DNA of 64,000 nt from Couchioplanes caeruleus (GTDB lineage: Bacteria; Actinomycetota; Actinomycetes; Mycobacteriales; Micromonosporaceae). This document shows positions 34,077-42,434 of this stretch, in pieces. Made by a program: the position numbers and the translations under genes. Where the stretch lies: positions 5,948,501 to 6,012,500 of the forward strand of contig NZ_CP092183.1 of the NCBI RefSeq assembly GCF_023499255.1. Reading direction: 5' to 3'. Every line of letters starts with the position of its first letter. Position 1 is the stretch's first letter. The notes below the pieces were generated by a model that saw only the letters and a list, made by a program, of their open reading frames with translations, made no database searches and was not told the origin of the DNA.

Positions 34077-35684
34077 ATGCGTAGAGCGCGTATCAAGGGG
34101 CCGGTGCTCCCGGCCCTGGCTGTGGTCGCCGTTGCCGTCACCGCTACGGCGGTCGCCGTCGGCACCGCTTCCGCCGGGACGACGACGTCCGCTTCGGACA
34201 CCGCCCTGGTCGCGACGCTGGACCAGATCCTCGCCGACTCGCGGCTGGCCGGTTCCACCACCGGGCTGCAGGTGCGCGACGCGGCCAGCGGGTCGATCAT
34301 CTACTCGCACAACGCCGAGCAGCGGGTCATCCCCGCCTCCAACGAGAAGCTGATGACCTCCGCCGCGGCCCTGGAGGTCCTCGGCGCGGGCTACAAGTTC
34401 CACACGATCACCCGGTATTCCGGCACCAAGAGCGGCAAGACCGTGTCCGGCAGCATCTACCTGCGCGGCCAGGGCGACCCGACCATGACGTACGCGCAGT
34501 TCGACGCGCTCGCCAAGGCGGTGTCGCAGGCCGGCATCACGAAGTTCACCGGCTCGCTGGTCGCCGACGACACCTGGTTCGACCGCACCCCGCTGGGCCT
34601 GGACTGGTCCTGGCAGGACGAGACGTACGCCGACAACGCGCCGATCTCCGCGCTGACCGTCGCCGCGGACGCCAACTACAACGCGGGCGCCGTCGCCGTG
34701 CAGACCAAGCCCGGCAGCGCCGCGAGCAAGGCGGGCGTCGTGACGCTCACGCCCGCCAACACGGTCGTGAAGATCGTCAACAAGACCGTGACCGGCGCGA
34801 AGGGTACGGCGACCACGGTGTCGGCCACCCGCGGGCACGGCACCAACACCATCACCGTGACCGGCTCGATCCCGCTCGCCGGCGCCGCGAAGGTCAACCT
34901 CGTGTCGGTGCAGGACCCGACCCAGGTGGCGGCCGGCGTGTTCCGCGACGCCCTGAAGCGCCACGGCGTGACGGTCTCCGGCTCCACCACCACCGGCGCC
35001 ACCCCCAGCACGGCGAAGACGATCACCGATCACGCCTCGATCCCGCTCAGCCAGCTCCTGCCGTACTTCCTGAAGCTGTCCAACAACGGCCACGCCGAGC
35101 TGCTCACCAAGGCGATGGGCCGGGCGAAGACGCCGGCCTCGGCCGGCAGCTGGGGCACCGGCCTGCCGGCGGCGACCGCCGCCCTCAAGGCGATCGGGGT
35201 CGACACGAGCAAGATCACCATGGGTGACGGCTCCGGCCTGACCCGCCGCGACTGGCTCACCACGGCGCAGGTGGCCACGCTGCTGAAGGCCGCGCAGGAC
35301 CGTCCGTGGTTCGCCACCTGGTACGCCGCGCTGCCCATCGCCGGCGACCCCAGCCCGCTGGTCGGCGGCACCCTGGCCAGCCGCATGCGCGGCACCCCGG
35401 CCGCCGGTAACCTGCACGGCAAGACGGGCACGCTGACCGGCGTCAACGCGCTCTCCGGGTACGTGACCGACCGCGGCGGCCGCAAGCTGGTGTTCTCGTC
35501 GATCTCCAATGCCGCGCAGTCGAACGTCAGTGACATCCTCGACACCGCCGCGGTGGCGATGGCCAGCTCCGGCGGCCCGGAGGCGGCGTCGCTGCGGGAG
35601 AGCCGGCTGCCGGCCGTCCAGCGCCACGTCGTCACCCGCAAGGGCGAGGACGTCGAGTGCTCCTGGGTGCCCGGCGCCTGCTAG
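34077..35684 (+). CDS. dacB: D-alanyl-D-alanine carboxypeptidase/endopeptidase, PBP4 (S13) type
   Basis: This 535-aa exported protein has all three penicillin-binding motifs: S88-x-x-K91 in IPASNEKLM, SNN near residue 335 and K449-T-G in LHGKTGTL. The large insertion between the first two motifs (about 100-330) is the hallmark of PBP4/DacB. It removes the terminal D-Ala or cleaves cross-links in peptidoglycan. An N-terminal signal or anchor covers about 8-33. The tail after the catalytic domain is longer than usual and ends with Cys near the C-terminus (VECSWVPGAC). A strong terminator follows. Confidence 0.93.
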   Translation: MRRARIKGPVLPALAVVAVAVTATAVAVGTASAGTTTSASDTALVATLDQILADSRLAGSTTGLQVRDAASGSIIYSHNAEQRVIPASNEKLMTSAAALEVLGAGYKFHTITRYSGTKSGKTVSGSIYLRGQGDPTMTYAQFDALAKAVSQAGITKFTGSLVADDTWFDRTPLGLDWSWQDETYADNAPISALTVAADANYNAGAVAVQTKPGSAASKAGVVTLTPANTVVKIVNKTVTGAKGTATTVSATRGHGTNTITVTGSIPLAGAAKVNLVSVQDPTQVAAGVFRDALKRHGVTVSGSTTTGATPSTAKTITDHASIPLSQLLPYFLKLSNNGHAELLTKAMGRAKTPASAGSWGTGLPAATAALKAIGVDTSKITMGDGSGLTRRDWLTTAQVATLLKAAQDRPWFATWYAALPIAGDPSPLVGGTLASRMRGTPAAGNLHGKTGTLTGVNALSGYVTDRGGRKLVFSSISNAAQSNVSDILDTAAVAMASSGGPEAASLRESRLPAVQRHVVTRKGEDVECSWVPGAC

Positions 35685-35696
35685 TCGTACGGCCGT

Positions 35697-35735
35697 GAGA
35701 CGCCGCCCGGTCATGGTCGATCCGGGCGGCGTCTC
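35697..35735. terminator. Strong bidirectional hairpin terminator
   Basis: GAGACGCCGCCCGG at 35697-35710 and CCGGGCGGCGTCTC at 35722-35735 are perfect 14-bp arms around an 11-nt loop. It separates the convergent DD-peptidase and kinase-like genes, whose stops are at 35684 and 35747. Confidence 0.85.
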
Positions 35736-35746
35736 GCTGTCCGGGG

Positions 35747-37126
35747 TCAGGCGCCGGCCACGGGTTCGAAGCTGTCCAGGACCACGGTCACCGTCGGCAG
35801 GTTCGCCGCCCACGCGGACCTCGGCGCGCGCCATTCGAGGGCGTACGCGTGCCCGTCCGTGACCAGGAGCCGGCGCTGGCCGCGCATCGGGACGCCGGAC
35901 GGGTCCTGGAACGTGTACTCCCACACCGCGGCCGACGGACCGGGCAGCGCCTCGATCCGCACGCGCCGGTACGCCGCGAGTGTCCTTCTGCTCTCCTCGG
36001 CGGTGAGAGCCGTGAAGACGTCCGGCGGGCGCCCGGCCGGCCCGCTGACGCGCAGGGTGGGCCGGCCGGGCGGGCCGGTCAGCGCCAGCACACCGCCGGG
36101 GTCGTGCCGGTGCCGCCATCCGCGCGGGACGGCCACCCGGAAGCCCGCGGGATCGTTCCACCACGTGAAGCCGCGCGGCAGCGCCTGATGCGGGCGGGCG
36201 CTCGGGGTGGCCGGCGCCGGCGGCCGCGGCGCAACCCGGTCGTCGCCGGTCCTGGTCGCCGCCGCGCCCGCCGCCGCCGCCGCCGCGATGACCGTGACCG
36301 CGGCGAGCACAGCCCACCGGAACCGCTGCGGTGCCGGCGGTACGGCCGCGGCGGCCGGGCGCTCCTCAGCAGGCGGGGGCGGTGTCGCCACGCGGCGCAG
36401 GGCCTCCTCCACCTCGGACGGCGACGGCCGGGCCGAGGGGTCGGCCCGCAGCAGGCTCTCCAGGACGGCGGTGAGCCGCCCGGCCTGCCGCGGTGGGTCC
36501 GGGGTGCCGCCGGCAGCCGGCGGGCGCCCCTCCACGGCGTGCAACAACGTGGCGCCCAGCGACCACAGATCGGCCGGCACGGTGGGGCCCTCGCCGGACG
36601 CTCGCTCCGGCGCCCGGTACCGCGCCGATCCGCGGACGGCGCCGGAGTCGGCGGTGGTGAGCGGCGGGCCGATGTCCGAGAGCACGACGCGGCCGGCGTC
36701 TCCGATCAGGACGGTGGCCGGCTCGACGTCCACATGCGGCACGCCAGTGCTGCCCATCGCGGTCAGCGCGTGCAGCACCGCGAGGCCGATGGTGGCGGCG
36801 CGGGCCGGCTCGAGCGGGCCCGCCTCCCGGACGACCTGCAGCAGCGAGCGGGCGGGGACGTACTCCAGCACGATCCACGGCTCGTCGTCACCGGGCAGGA
36901 CGTCGAGGACGCCGAGCAGGTTCGGGTCGCCGATCCGGGCCAGGGCGCGGGCCTGCGGCATGGTCAGCCCGCACTTCCTGACCGTGACCCGGCGGTGCAG
37001 CATCTCGTCGGTGGCCAGCCATACCTGGCTCGCACCCCCGGCGGCCAGGGGCCGGAGCAGCCGGTACCGCCCGGCCACGAGCCGGCCGTCGGCCATCTCT
37101 GCGTCGGCCATCTCTCGGTCGGCCAT
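35747..37126 (-). CDS. Degenerate PASTA-less receptor Ser/Thr kinase-like protein
   Basis: The 459-aa product has a Hanks-type kinase domain (about 20-255), a TM helix (about 275-297) and an extracytoplasmic domain (about 315-455). The fold is clear, with APE in YRAPERASGE and DLWSLGATLLHAVEG. Key motifs are altered: the beta-3 Lys position reads VTVRK, the catalytic loop is HVDVEPATVL instead of HRDxKPxN (Asp kept, Lys to Glu, Asn to Thr), and DFG is DIG. It may be a pseudokinase or weakly active. The outer domain starts FTWWNDPAGFRVAVPRGW, as in several actinobacterial kinases. The N-terminus repeats MAD(R/A)E three times. Confidence 0.85.
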   Translation of the reverse strand: MADREMADAEMADGRLVAGRYRLLRPLAAGGASQVWLATDEMLHRRVTVRKCGLTMPQARALARIGDPNLLGVLDVLPGDDEPWIVLEYVPARSLLQVVREAGPLEPARAATIGLAVLHALTAMGSTGVPHVDVEPATVLIGDAGRVVLSDIGPPLTTADSGAVRGSARYRAPERASGEGPTVPADLWSLGATLLHAVEGRPPAAGGTPDPPRQAGRLTAVLESLLRADPSARPSPSEVEEALRRVATPPPPAEERPAAAAVPPAPQRFRWAVLAAVTVIAAAAAAGAAATRTGDDRVAPRPPAPATPSARPHQALPRGFTWWNDPAGFRVAVPRGWRHRHDPGGVLALTGPPGRPTLRVSGPAGRPPDVFTALTAEESRRTLAAYRRVRIEALPGPSAAVWEYTFQDPSGVPMRGQRRLLVTDGHAYALEWRAPRSAWAANLPTVTVVLDSFEPVAGA

Positions 37127-37296
37127 GCGGTCACCTCGGATTGGCGGGCACCGGCATCCCCGACCGTACCCGCCGCCGCCGGGGGATTTCATCTCGTGTT
37201 GCGCGGATTTCGGGCCATGCCGGATGGTCCGCTCGGAGGACTCGACCGATCTCGATGCGAGCGTAGGGTCGGCGGCGACATCACCGTCCGACGGGG

Positions 37297-38637
37297 ATGA
37301 TGCGAATGCGGACACGCAACACCGGCCCTCGCCGGCACCTGCTCTCCCTGCTCTGCGCCGGGCTGGCCGTGGCCCTCCCGGCCGGGGCCGCCTCGCTCCG
37401 GCCGGCCGCCCACGGGCCGGCCGCCCACGCGGCGGCCGCCCACGGGCAGGCCATCCACGGGCCGGAGCATCCGGTGACGGCTGCCGCCGCAGCGGCGCGG
37501 CCCTCCGCCGCCGACCTGGCGGTGCGCTTCCAGGCCCTCCTGGGACAGCACTCGGCGCTGGCGGCCGACCTGATGCGCAGCCGGATCCGCGGCGACGAGT
37601 CCTTCGCGCAGGCCGCGAACGCCGCGCTGGGCGGCAACACCGACGCCATGACCACCCTGGTCGGACAGCTCTTCGGCGCCGCCACCGCGGAGAAGTTCCG
37701 GCCGATGTGGTCCGGCCACGTCGTGGCGCTGGTGGCGTACGCGGGCGCCGTGGCCGATCGGGACAACGCCGCGAAGGGCCGGGCCCGCGCGGAGCTGGTC
37801 GAGGACGAACAGGAACTCGGCCGGTTCTTCGCCGGGGCGTCGCACGGCCGGCTGTCCCCCAAAGCGGCGCGCGCCGCGGTCGTCATGCACGTCGGCCACC
37901 TCACCGGGCAGGCGGACGCGTACGCGGCGGCCGACTACGCCACCGCCGACCGGCTGTACCGGGAGGGCTACCAGCACACGTACGGCCTGGGCCTGACGCT
38001 GGCCGACGCGCTGCTGCCGGCGGCCGACCGGGCCACCCTGCGCGCGCCCGTCTGGCGGCTGCGGTCCCAGCTGGGCGAGGTCCTGGCCGAGCACGCCGTG
38101 CTGCTCGAGGACGTGAACCGGGCGGCGGTCGCGAACACCCCCGACTTCGACGCCGCCGGCGACATGCTCAACGACAACACGCGGGATCTCGCGGCCGCGG
38201 TCGACACGCTGTTCGGCGCGTCCACCGCGCGGCGGTTCCAGTCGCTGTGGGCCTCGCACGTGGAGCTGCTCGTGGGGTACGCGGGTGCCACGGCCGCCGG
38301 CAAACCGGACCGCAGGCACCGGGCACAGGCGGAACTGCGGACGTTCGAACACGACATGGCCGCGGTGCTCGCCCCGGCGACCGGCGGACGGGTGTCGGCG
38401 GCGGACCTGTCCGCGGCGCTGCAGGAGCACGACCGGATGCTGATCGAGCACGCCGACGCGTACGCCGCCCGGGACTACCGCGGCGCCCAGGATCTCGCCG
38501 GCCGGACGTACGAGCACATGTTCGCCCTGGCCCGCCGGCTGGCGGACGGGTTCGGCGCGACCGTCGCCGCGCGCCTGCCGCACGGCGGGGCGCAGACCGG
38601 GTACGGCGGCCTCGCCGGTGTCGCGGAGCACGGGTGA
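37297..38637 (+). CDS. Exported protein with duplicated helical domain, possible sortase substrate
   Basis: This 446-aa protein has a signal peptide (about 10-32), an Ala/His-rich spacer (about 36-65), and two similar all-helical domains at about 70-230 and 235-425. Corresponding segments include LVGQLFGAATAEKFRPMWSG versus AVDTLFGASTARRFQSLWAS, and LTGQADAYAAADYATADRLY versus LIEHADAYAARDYRGAQDLA. Regular His residues in both halves could bind metal or haem. The C-terminus LPHGGAQTGYGGLAG lacks a hydrophobic tail but resembles sorting signals seen near class F sortases. The function is unknown. It begins a four-gene run with a sortase. Confidence 0.8.
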   Translation: MMRMRTRNTGPRRHLLSLLCAGLAVALPAGAASLRPAAHGPAAHAAAAHGQAIHGPEHPVTAAAAAARPSAADLAVRFQALLGQHSALAADLMRSRIRGDESFAQAANAALGGNTDAMTTLVGQLFGAATAEKFRPMWSGHVVALVAYAGAVADRDNAAKGRARAELVEDEQELGRFFAGASHGRLSPKAARAAVVMHVGHLTGQADAYAAADYATADRLYREGYQHTYGLGLTLADALLPAADRATLRAPVWRLRSQLGEVLAEHAVLLEDVNRAAVANTPDFDAAGDMLNDNTRDLAAAVDTLFGASTARRFQSLWASHVELLVGYAGATAAGKPDRRHRAQAELRTFEHDMAAVLAPATGGRVSAADLSAALQEHDRMLIEHADAYAARDYRGAQDLAGRTYEHMFALARRLADGFGATVAARLPHGGAQTGYGGLAGVAEHG

Positions 38638-38638
38638 C

Positions 38639-39253
38639 ATGCCCGCGTACGCCCGGACAGCAGCCCTCGCCGGCCTGACGACGGCGATGATCGCGGTGCT
38701 CACCGGCGCCGCGCCGCCCGTTCCCCGCCCGGGCGGCGCGGCACCCGTCGCACCCACGGACCCGGCACCGGTCGCGGCTGACCGCTTCCGCTCGGCGCGC
38801 ACCTACACCGTCGTGGCGCGGCCGGTACGCCTGCGGATCCGGGCCCTGCACGTCGACAGCGCGCTGCAACGGCTGGGCCTGCAGCGCGACGGCACCGTCG
38901 AGGTGCCCGCCCGCCCCGATGTGGCCGGCTGGTACGAGGGCGGCCCCCGCCCCGGGCAGCCGGGGCCCGCGGTGCTCCTCGGTCACGTCGACTCGCGTCG
39001 CGGCCCCGGGGTCTTCGCCCGGCTGAGCACCGTACGGCCCGGCACGCTGATCGCCGTCGACCGCGCCGACGGCAGCACGGTGACGTTCCGGGTGACCGGG
39101 GTGTCGCAGACCTCGAAGACCGCGTTCCCGACCGATCTCGTGTACGCGCCCACGCTGGACGCCACCCTCCGGCTCGTCACCTGCGGCGGAAGCTTCGACC
39201 GCGCTCGAGGAAGCTACCGGGACAATGTCATCGTGTTCGCCGACCACGTCTGA
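38639..39253 (+). CDS. Class F-type sortase
   Basis: The product is 204 aa. An N-terminal membrane signal is followed by the sortase barrel, with catalytic H116 in LLGHVDS, C182 in RLVTCGGSF and Arg in RARGSYRDN. LRIRALHVDSALQRLGL at the start of the domain matches class F enzymes of actinobacteria. It should join a secreted protein to the cell wall by transpeptidation. It begins 1 nt after the previous stop, so the upstream exported protein is the obvious candidate substrate. GGAG lies about 10 nt upstream of the ATG. Confidence 0.9.
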   Translation: MPAYARTAALAGLTTAMIAVLTGAAPPVPRPGGAAPVAPTDPAPVAADRFRSARTYTVVARPVRLRIRALHVDSALQRLGLQRDGTVEVPARPDVAGWYEGGPRPGQPGPAVLLGHVDSRRGPGVFARLSTVRPGTLIAVDRADGSTVTFRVTGVSQTSKTAFPTDLVYAPTLDATLRLVTCGGSFDRARGSYRDNVIVFADHV

Positions 39254-40337
39254 GCGCCGGCGCGGGCCGGGTCCGGCGCTGTCCGCGCTGATCATGGTGG
39301 CGGCGACGGTCCCGTGGGCCGGTGCCCCGGCGGCGGCCGCCCCGCTGCCGCTCCCGGTCGCCGCGGTGCTGGTGCGCGGCGAGCAGACGGCGCTGGTCGT
39401 CGACCTGGGCGCGAGCACGCGGGCGGGCCCGCGCACCGTGACGGTCACCCGCGACGGCGTCCCGCAGTGGGCGACCCTGGAGCCGGTGATGTCCGACGCC
39501 ACGGCCGTCGCGCTGGTCGTCGACACGTCGGTCGCCGGGGCCGCGACGCTGCCGGCGTGGCGCAGCGCCGGCGCCCGGTTCGCCCTCGAGGCGCCCGCCG
39601 GCGCCCAGGCGGTGGTGATCGCCGGCTCGGCGCCCGCCACGGTGATCGCCGGGCCGCAGCGCGGTCCCGCCGACCCGGTGCGGGCGCTGTCGTCCGTGCC
39701 GGCCCGCGGTGACCGGGACACCGCCACGGCGCTGGCCCTGGGGCTGCGGCAGTTCCCCGCGGCGGCGCCCGGCCGGCGGCTCGTGGTGCTCTACACGACC
39801 GGACCGGATGCGGGTGGCGAGGACGCCGGCGCGCTCGCCGAACGGTTCCGCAGCAGCGGGACGGTCCTGGTCGTGGTCGGCACCCCGGACGCGGGCTCCT
39901 ACTGGGCGGCCACGGCGGCGGCCACCGGTGGCTTCTTCGCGCCGGCCCGCGACCCCGACATCGGTCCCGCCGCCGACCAGGTGTCGACTGAGCTGGCGAG
40001 CCGCTACCTCGTGGAGCTGCCCACCCCGCCGACCCTGCCGGCGCGGGTGTCCGTACGCGTGGACACCGCTGACCTCACGCTGGCCGGTGACGCGGTCATC
40101 GCGGCGCCCCCGGCCTCTCCCGCGGCGAAGCGGCGCTTCCCCACCCGGCCGGCGCTGGCTCTGGGTGGCGCCGTCGCGGGCCTCGCGGTGCTGGTGGCCG
40201 GGGCGGTCGTCGTGCGCCGGCGCCGATCCCGGGTGCCGCCGGTCCCGCAGGAGGCACCACCCGTGGCGCGGGGACGCGCCACCGTGCACCCGCCGGCGCG
40301 AGGCCGGGCCAGAGTCGAGGAGATGAGGCAGCCATGA
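39225..40337 (+). CDS. Exported VWA-like protein with C-terminal membrane anchor
   Basis: The 370-aa product begins inside the sortase gene (29-nt overlap). After a signal segment (LSALIMVAATVPWAGAPAAA) comes a domain with the von Willebrand A pattern. ALVVDTSVAG holds a partial MIDAS (DxS), then RRLVVLYTTGPDAG and TVLVVVGTPDAG. A TM helix lies at about 308-330 (ALALGGAVAGLAVLVAGAVV), followed by an Arg-rich cytoplasmic tail. VWA domains mediate protein contacts, so it may act with the sortase substrate. Metal binding is doubtful because the full DxSxS is missing. Confidence 0.78.
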   Translation: MSSCSPTTSERRRGPGPALSALIMVAATVPWAGAPAAAAPLPLPVAAVLVRGEQTALVVDLGASTRAGPRTVTVTRDGVPQWATLEPVMSDATAVALVVDTSVAGAATLPAWRSAGARFALEAPAGAQAVVIAGSAPATVIAGPQRGPADPVRALSSVPARGDRDTATALALGLRQFPAAAPGRRLVVLYTTGPDAGGEDAGALAERFRSSGTVLVVVGTPDAGSYWAATAAATGGFFAPARDPDIGPAADQVSTELASRYLVELPTPPTLPARVSVRVDTADLTLAGDAVIAAPPASPAAKRRFPTRPALALGGAVAGLAVLVAGAVVVRRRRSRVPPVPQEAPPVARGRATVHPPARGRARVEEMRQP

Positions 40338-40636
40338 GCGACGAGGAGAGGGCCTTCTTCCTGGTGGTGACCATCAAGCCACGGCCGGACCGGCTGCGGG
40401 AGGCAGAGGACCAGTTGCAGTCCATGCGCCGCAACAGCCTGGCCGAGCCCGGCTGCGTGTTCATGCACCTGGTGCAGCCGCAGGACGACCCGGACACCTG
40501 GGTGATGCTCGAGATGTTCCGGTCCCGGGCCGCGTGGGACGAGCACATGCGGCAGCCGTACAACGTCGACGGCAACGTGATCCTGGAGGACCTGCTGCGG
40601 GAGCCTTCGGAGCTGCGCTTCTTCGACGAGAAGTGA
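40334..40636 (+). CDS. ABM-domain (YgiN-like) monooxygenase-family protein
   Basis: This 100-aa cytoplasmic protein is a single dimeric ferredoxin-like domain of the antibiotic biosynthesis monooxygenase family (FFLVVTIKPRPDRLREAEDQ, then CVFMHLVQPQDDPDTWVMLE and WDEHMRQPY). Such proteins oxidise quinols or related aromatics without cofactors, or act as structural relatives. It overlaps the VWA gene by ATGA and closes the sortase operon. A role in that operon is not obvious. Confidence 0.85.
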   Translation: MSDEERAFFLVVTIKPRPDRLREAEDQLQSMRRNSLAEPGCVFMHLVQPQDDPDTWVMLEMFRSRAAWDEHMRQPYNVDGNVILEDLLREPSELRFFDEK

Positions 40637-40663
40637 GCCCGGCGGCAGGCGTCGCGGGCGCGC

Positions 40664-42277
40664 TCAGTGGCGGAAGCCCTTCATCAGGTCCTGCAGCTCG
40701 GTGGACAACCTGGTCACCGCGGCGATGTCGTGCTGCGAGCCGGTGACCTCGGCCTCGGCTTCCCGGGCGGCGGCCGCGACGGTGGTGACCGTGGCGGCGA
40801 TGCGGGTGCTGGCCTCGGCCGCCTCGGCGACGTTGCGGCCCATCTCGCCGGTGGTGGCGGTCTGCTGCTCGACGGCCGCGGCGATCGCGCTCTGGTGGTC
40901 GTTGATCTCGGTGATCACCTCGCCGATGCGGCCGATCGCCGCGCCGGCCTCGGCACTGGTCGCCTGGATGGCGCCGATCCGCCGGGCGATGTCCTCGGTG
41001 GCCTGTGCCGTCTGCTGCGCCAGCTCCTTGACCTCGCCGGCGACGACCGCGAACCCCTTGCCCGCATCGCCCGCCCGGGCCGCCTCGATGGTCGCGTTGA
41101 GCGCGAGCAGGTTGGTCTGCGCGGCGATGGAGGAGATCGCGTTGAGCACCTGCTCGATGTCCGCGGAGCTACGGCCGAGCTGCTCCACGGTGGCGGAGGT
41201 ACCGGTGACGACCTGGACGGCGTCGCGGGCGACGTGGGCGGCCTGCTCCGAGCGCCGGGCGATCTCGCCGATGGCGGACCGCATCTCGTCCGCCGCGGCA
41301 GTGACCGTCGTGATGCTCTGCGAGGCGGTCTCCGCGTCGCCGGCCACGACCGTGGCCTGGGTGGCCGAGTCGCGGACCCGCTCCGAGGTGCCCGCGCTGC
41401 TGGCCGCGAGCCGGTCCCCGGCGTCGCCGAGGGTGCGGGCCGACGAGACGATCGTCGAGATCGTGCGGCGCAGCGCCGTGTTCGCCGTGAGCAGCGCGGT
41501 CGCCATCTGACCGACCTCGTCCCGGCTGGTCACGTGTGCCTCGCCGGTGAGGTCGCCGTCGGCCATCTGGGTGAGGACCGCGCGCACCCGCAGCAGCGGC
41601 CGTACCACTGCGCGGGCCACGAGCAGGCCGACGAGCACGGCGCCGGCGACCACGGCGAGTGAGATGATCAGCATGATTCTGCGCTGCCGGGACTGCGCCT
41701 CGGCAACGGCGGCGTTGGTCCGCTCCCCCTGGGCCGTCTCGTCCTCGGCCAGGGTGTCCAGCGCGTCTCCGAAGGTGGCGTTCGCAACGTCGAGGGCGCC
41801 GCCGGACGCCAGCATGGCCGCGCCGCCCGCCGCGTCCCCGGTCCGCACCAGGGGCAGCAGCTGGTTGTCCCGGGCCCGCCGCCATGCGCCCAGTCCGGTG
41901 CGGGCCTGCTCGATCAGCGCGGCGCGCCCGGCGTCGAGCGTGCCGTGGTCGGCCACATACGCGGCGATCGCAGCGTCCGCGTCCGTGTCGGTCTGTTTCA
42001 TGCCGGAGATGACGTCCTCCTGCGCGGGGCCCGGCGCGAGGATGATCACGTCCCGCACCTCGACCCTCGAGTCGCCCTGCATGTCGCGCAGCGTGACCAG
42101 GTCGGCCAGCGGGCGGGCGGTGTGCGCGTACAGGTCGCTGGAACGCTGCCCCTCCGCGCTCAGACCGGCCAGGCCCGACCAGGCCACCGCCCCGATGCCG
42201 ACCGTCGCGAGCAGGACCGGGGCCAACACCTTGACCCGTACGGATCGATCCGCCACCCAAGACGTCAATCGGGCCAC
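40664..42277 (-). CDS. Methyl-accepting chemotaxis protein
   Basis: The product is 537 aa. TM1 lies at about residues 15-38, a helical four-bundle sensor at 40-195 ([20 protein letters not shown]), TM2 at 198-222 and HAMP at 222-275. The cytoplasmic signalling domain has the conserved hairpin [20 protein letters not shown] followed by [18 protein letters not shown]. It would control CheA. No che or flagellar genes are in this window. Chemoreceptors in an actinomycete fit a lineage with motile zoospores. The start codon is GTG. Confidence 0.93.
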   Translation of the reverse strand: MARLTSWVADRSVRVKVLAPVLLATVGIGAVAWSGLAGLSAEGQRSSDLYAHTARPLADLVTLRDMQGDSRVEVRDVIILAPGPAQEDVISGMKQTDTDADAAIAAYVADHGTLDAGRAALIEQARTGLGAWRRARDNQLLPLVRTGDAAGGAAMLASGGALDVANATFGDALDTLAEDETAQGERTNAAVAEAQSRQRRIMLIISLAVVAGAVLVGLLVARAVVRPLLRVRAVLTQMADGDLTGEAHVTSRDEVGQMATALLTANTALRRTISTIVSSARTLGDAGDRLAASSAGTSERVRDSATQATVVAGDAETASQSITTVTAAADEMRSAIGEIARRSEQAAHVARDAVQVVTGTSATVEQLGRSSADIEQVLNAISSIAAQTNLLALNATIEAARAGDAGKGFAVVAGEVKELAQQTAQATEDIARRIGAIQATSAEAGAAIGRIGEVITEINDHQSAIAAAVEQQTATTGEMGRNVAEAAEASTRIAATVTTVAAAAREAEAEVTGSQHDIAAVTRLSTELQDLMKGFRH

Positions 42278-42434
42278 GTGTTCCCCTTACCTCGCACAGC
42301 GCGGGTGTTGTCGTCACCATCATCGGCGCCACGGCCCGGCTGATGACTCTTTCGCCGACTACTTTCTGTGATGCCTGCTGCCCCTTTTGCGTAACTCAAC
42401 AACTTCCTGACAATCGCGGGGTTTGATCGCCCGC

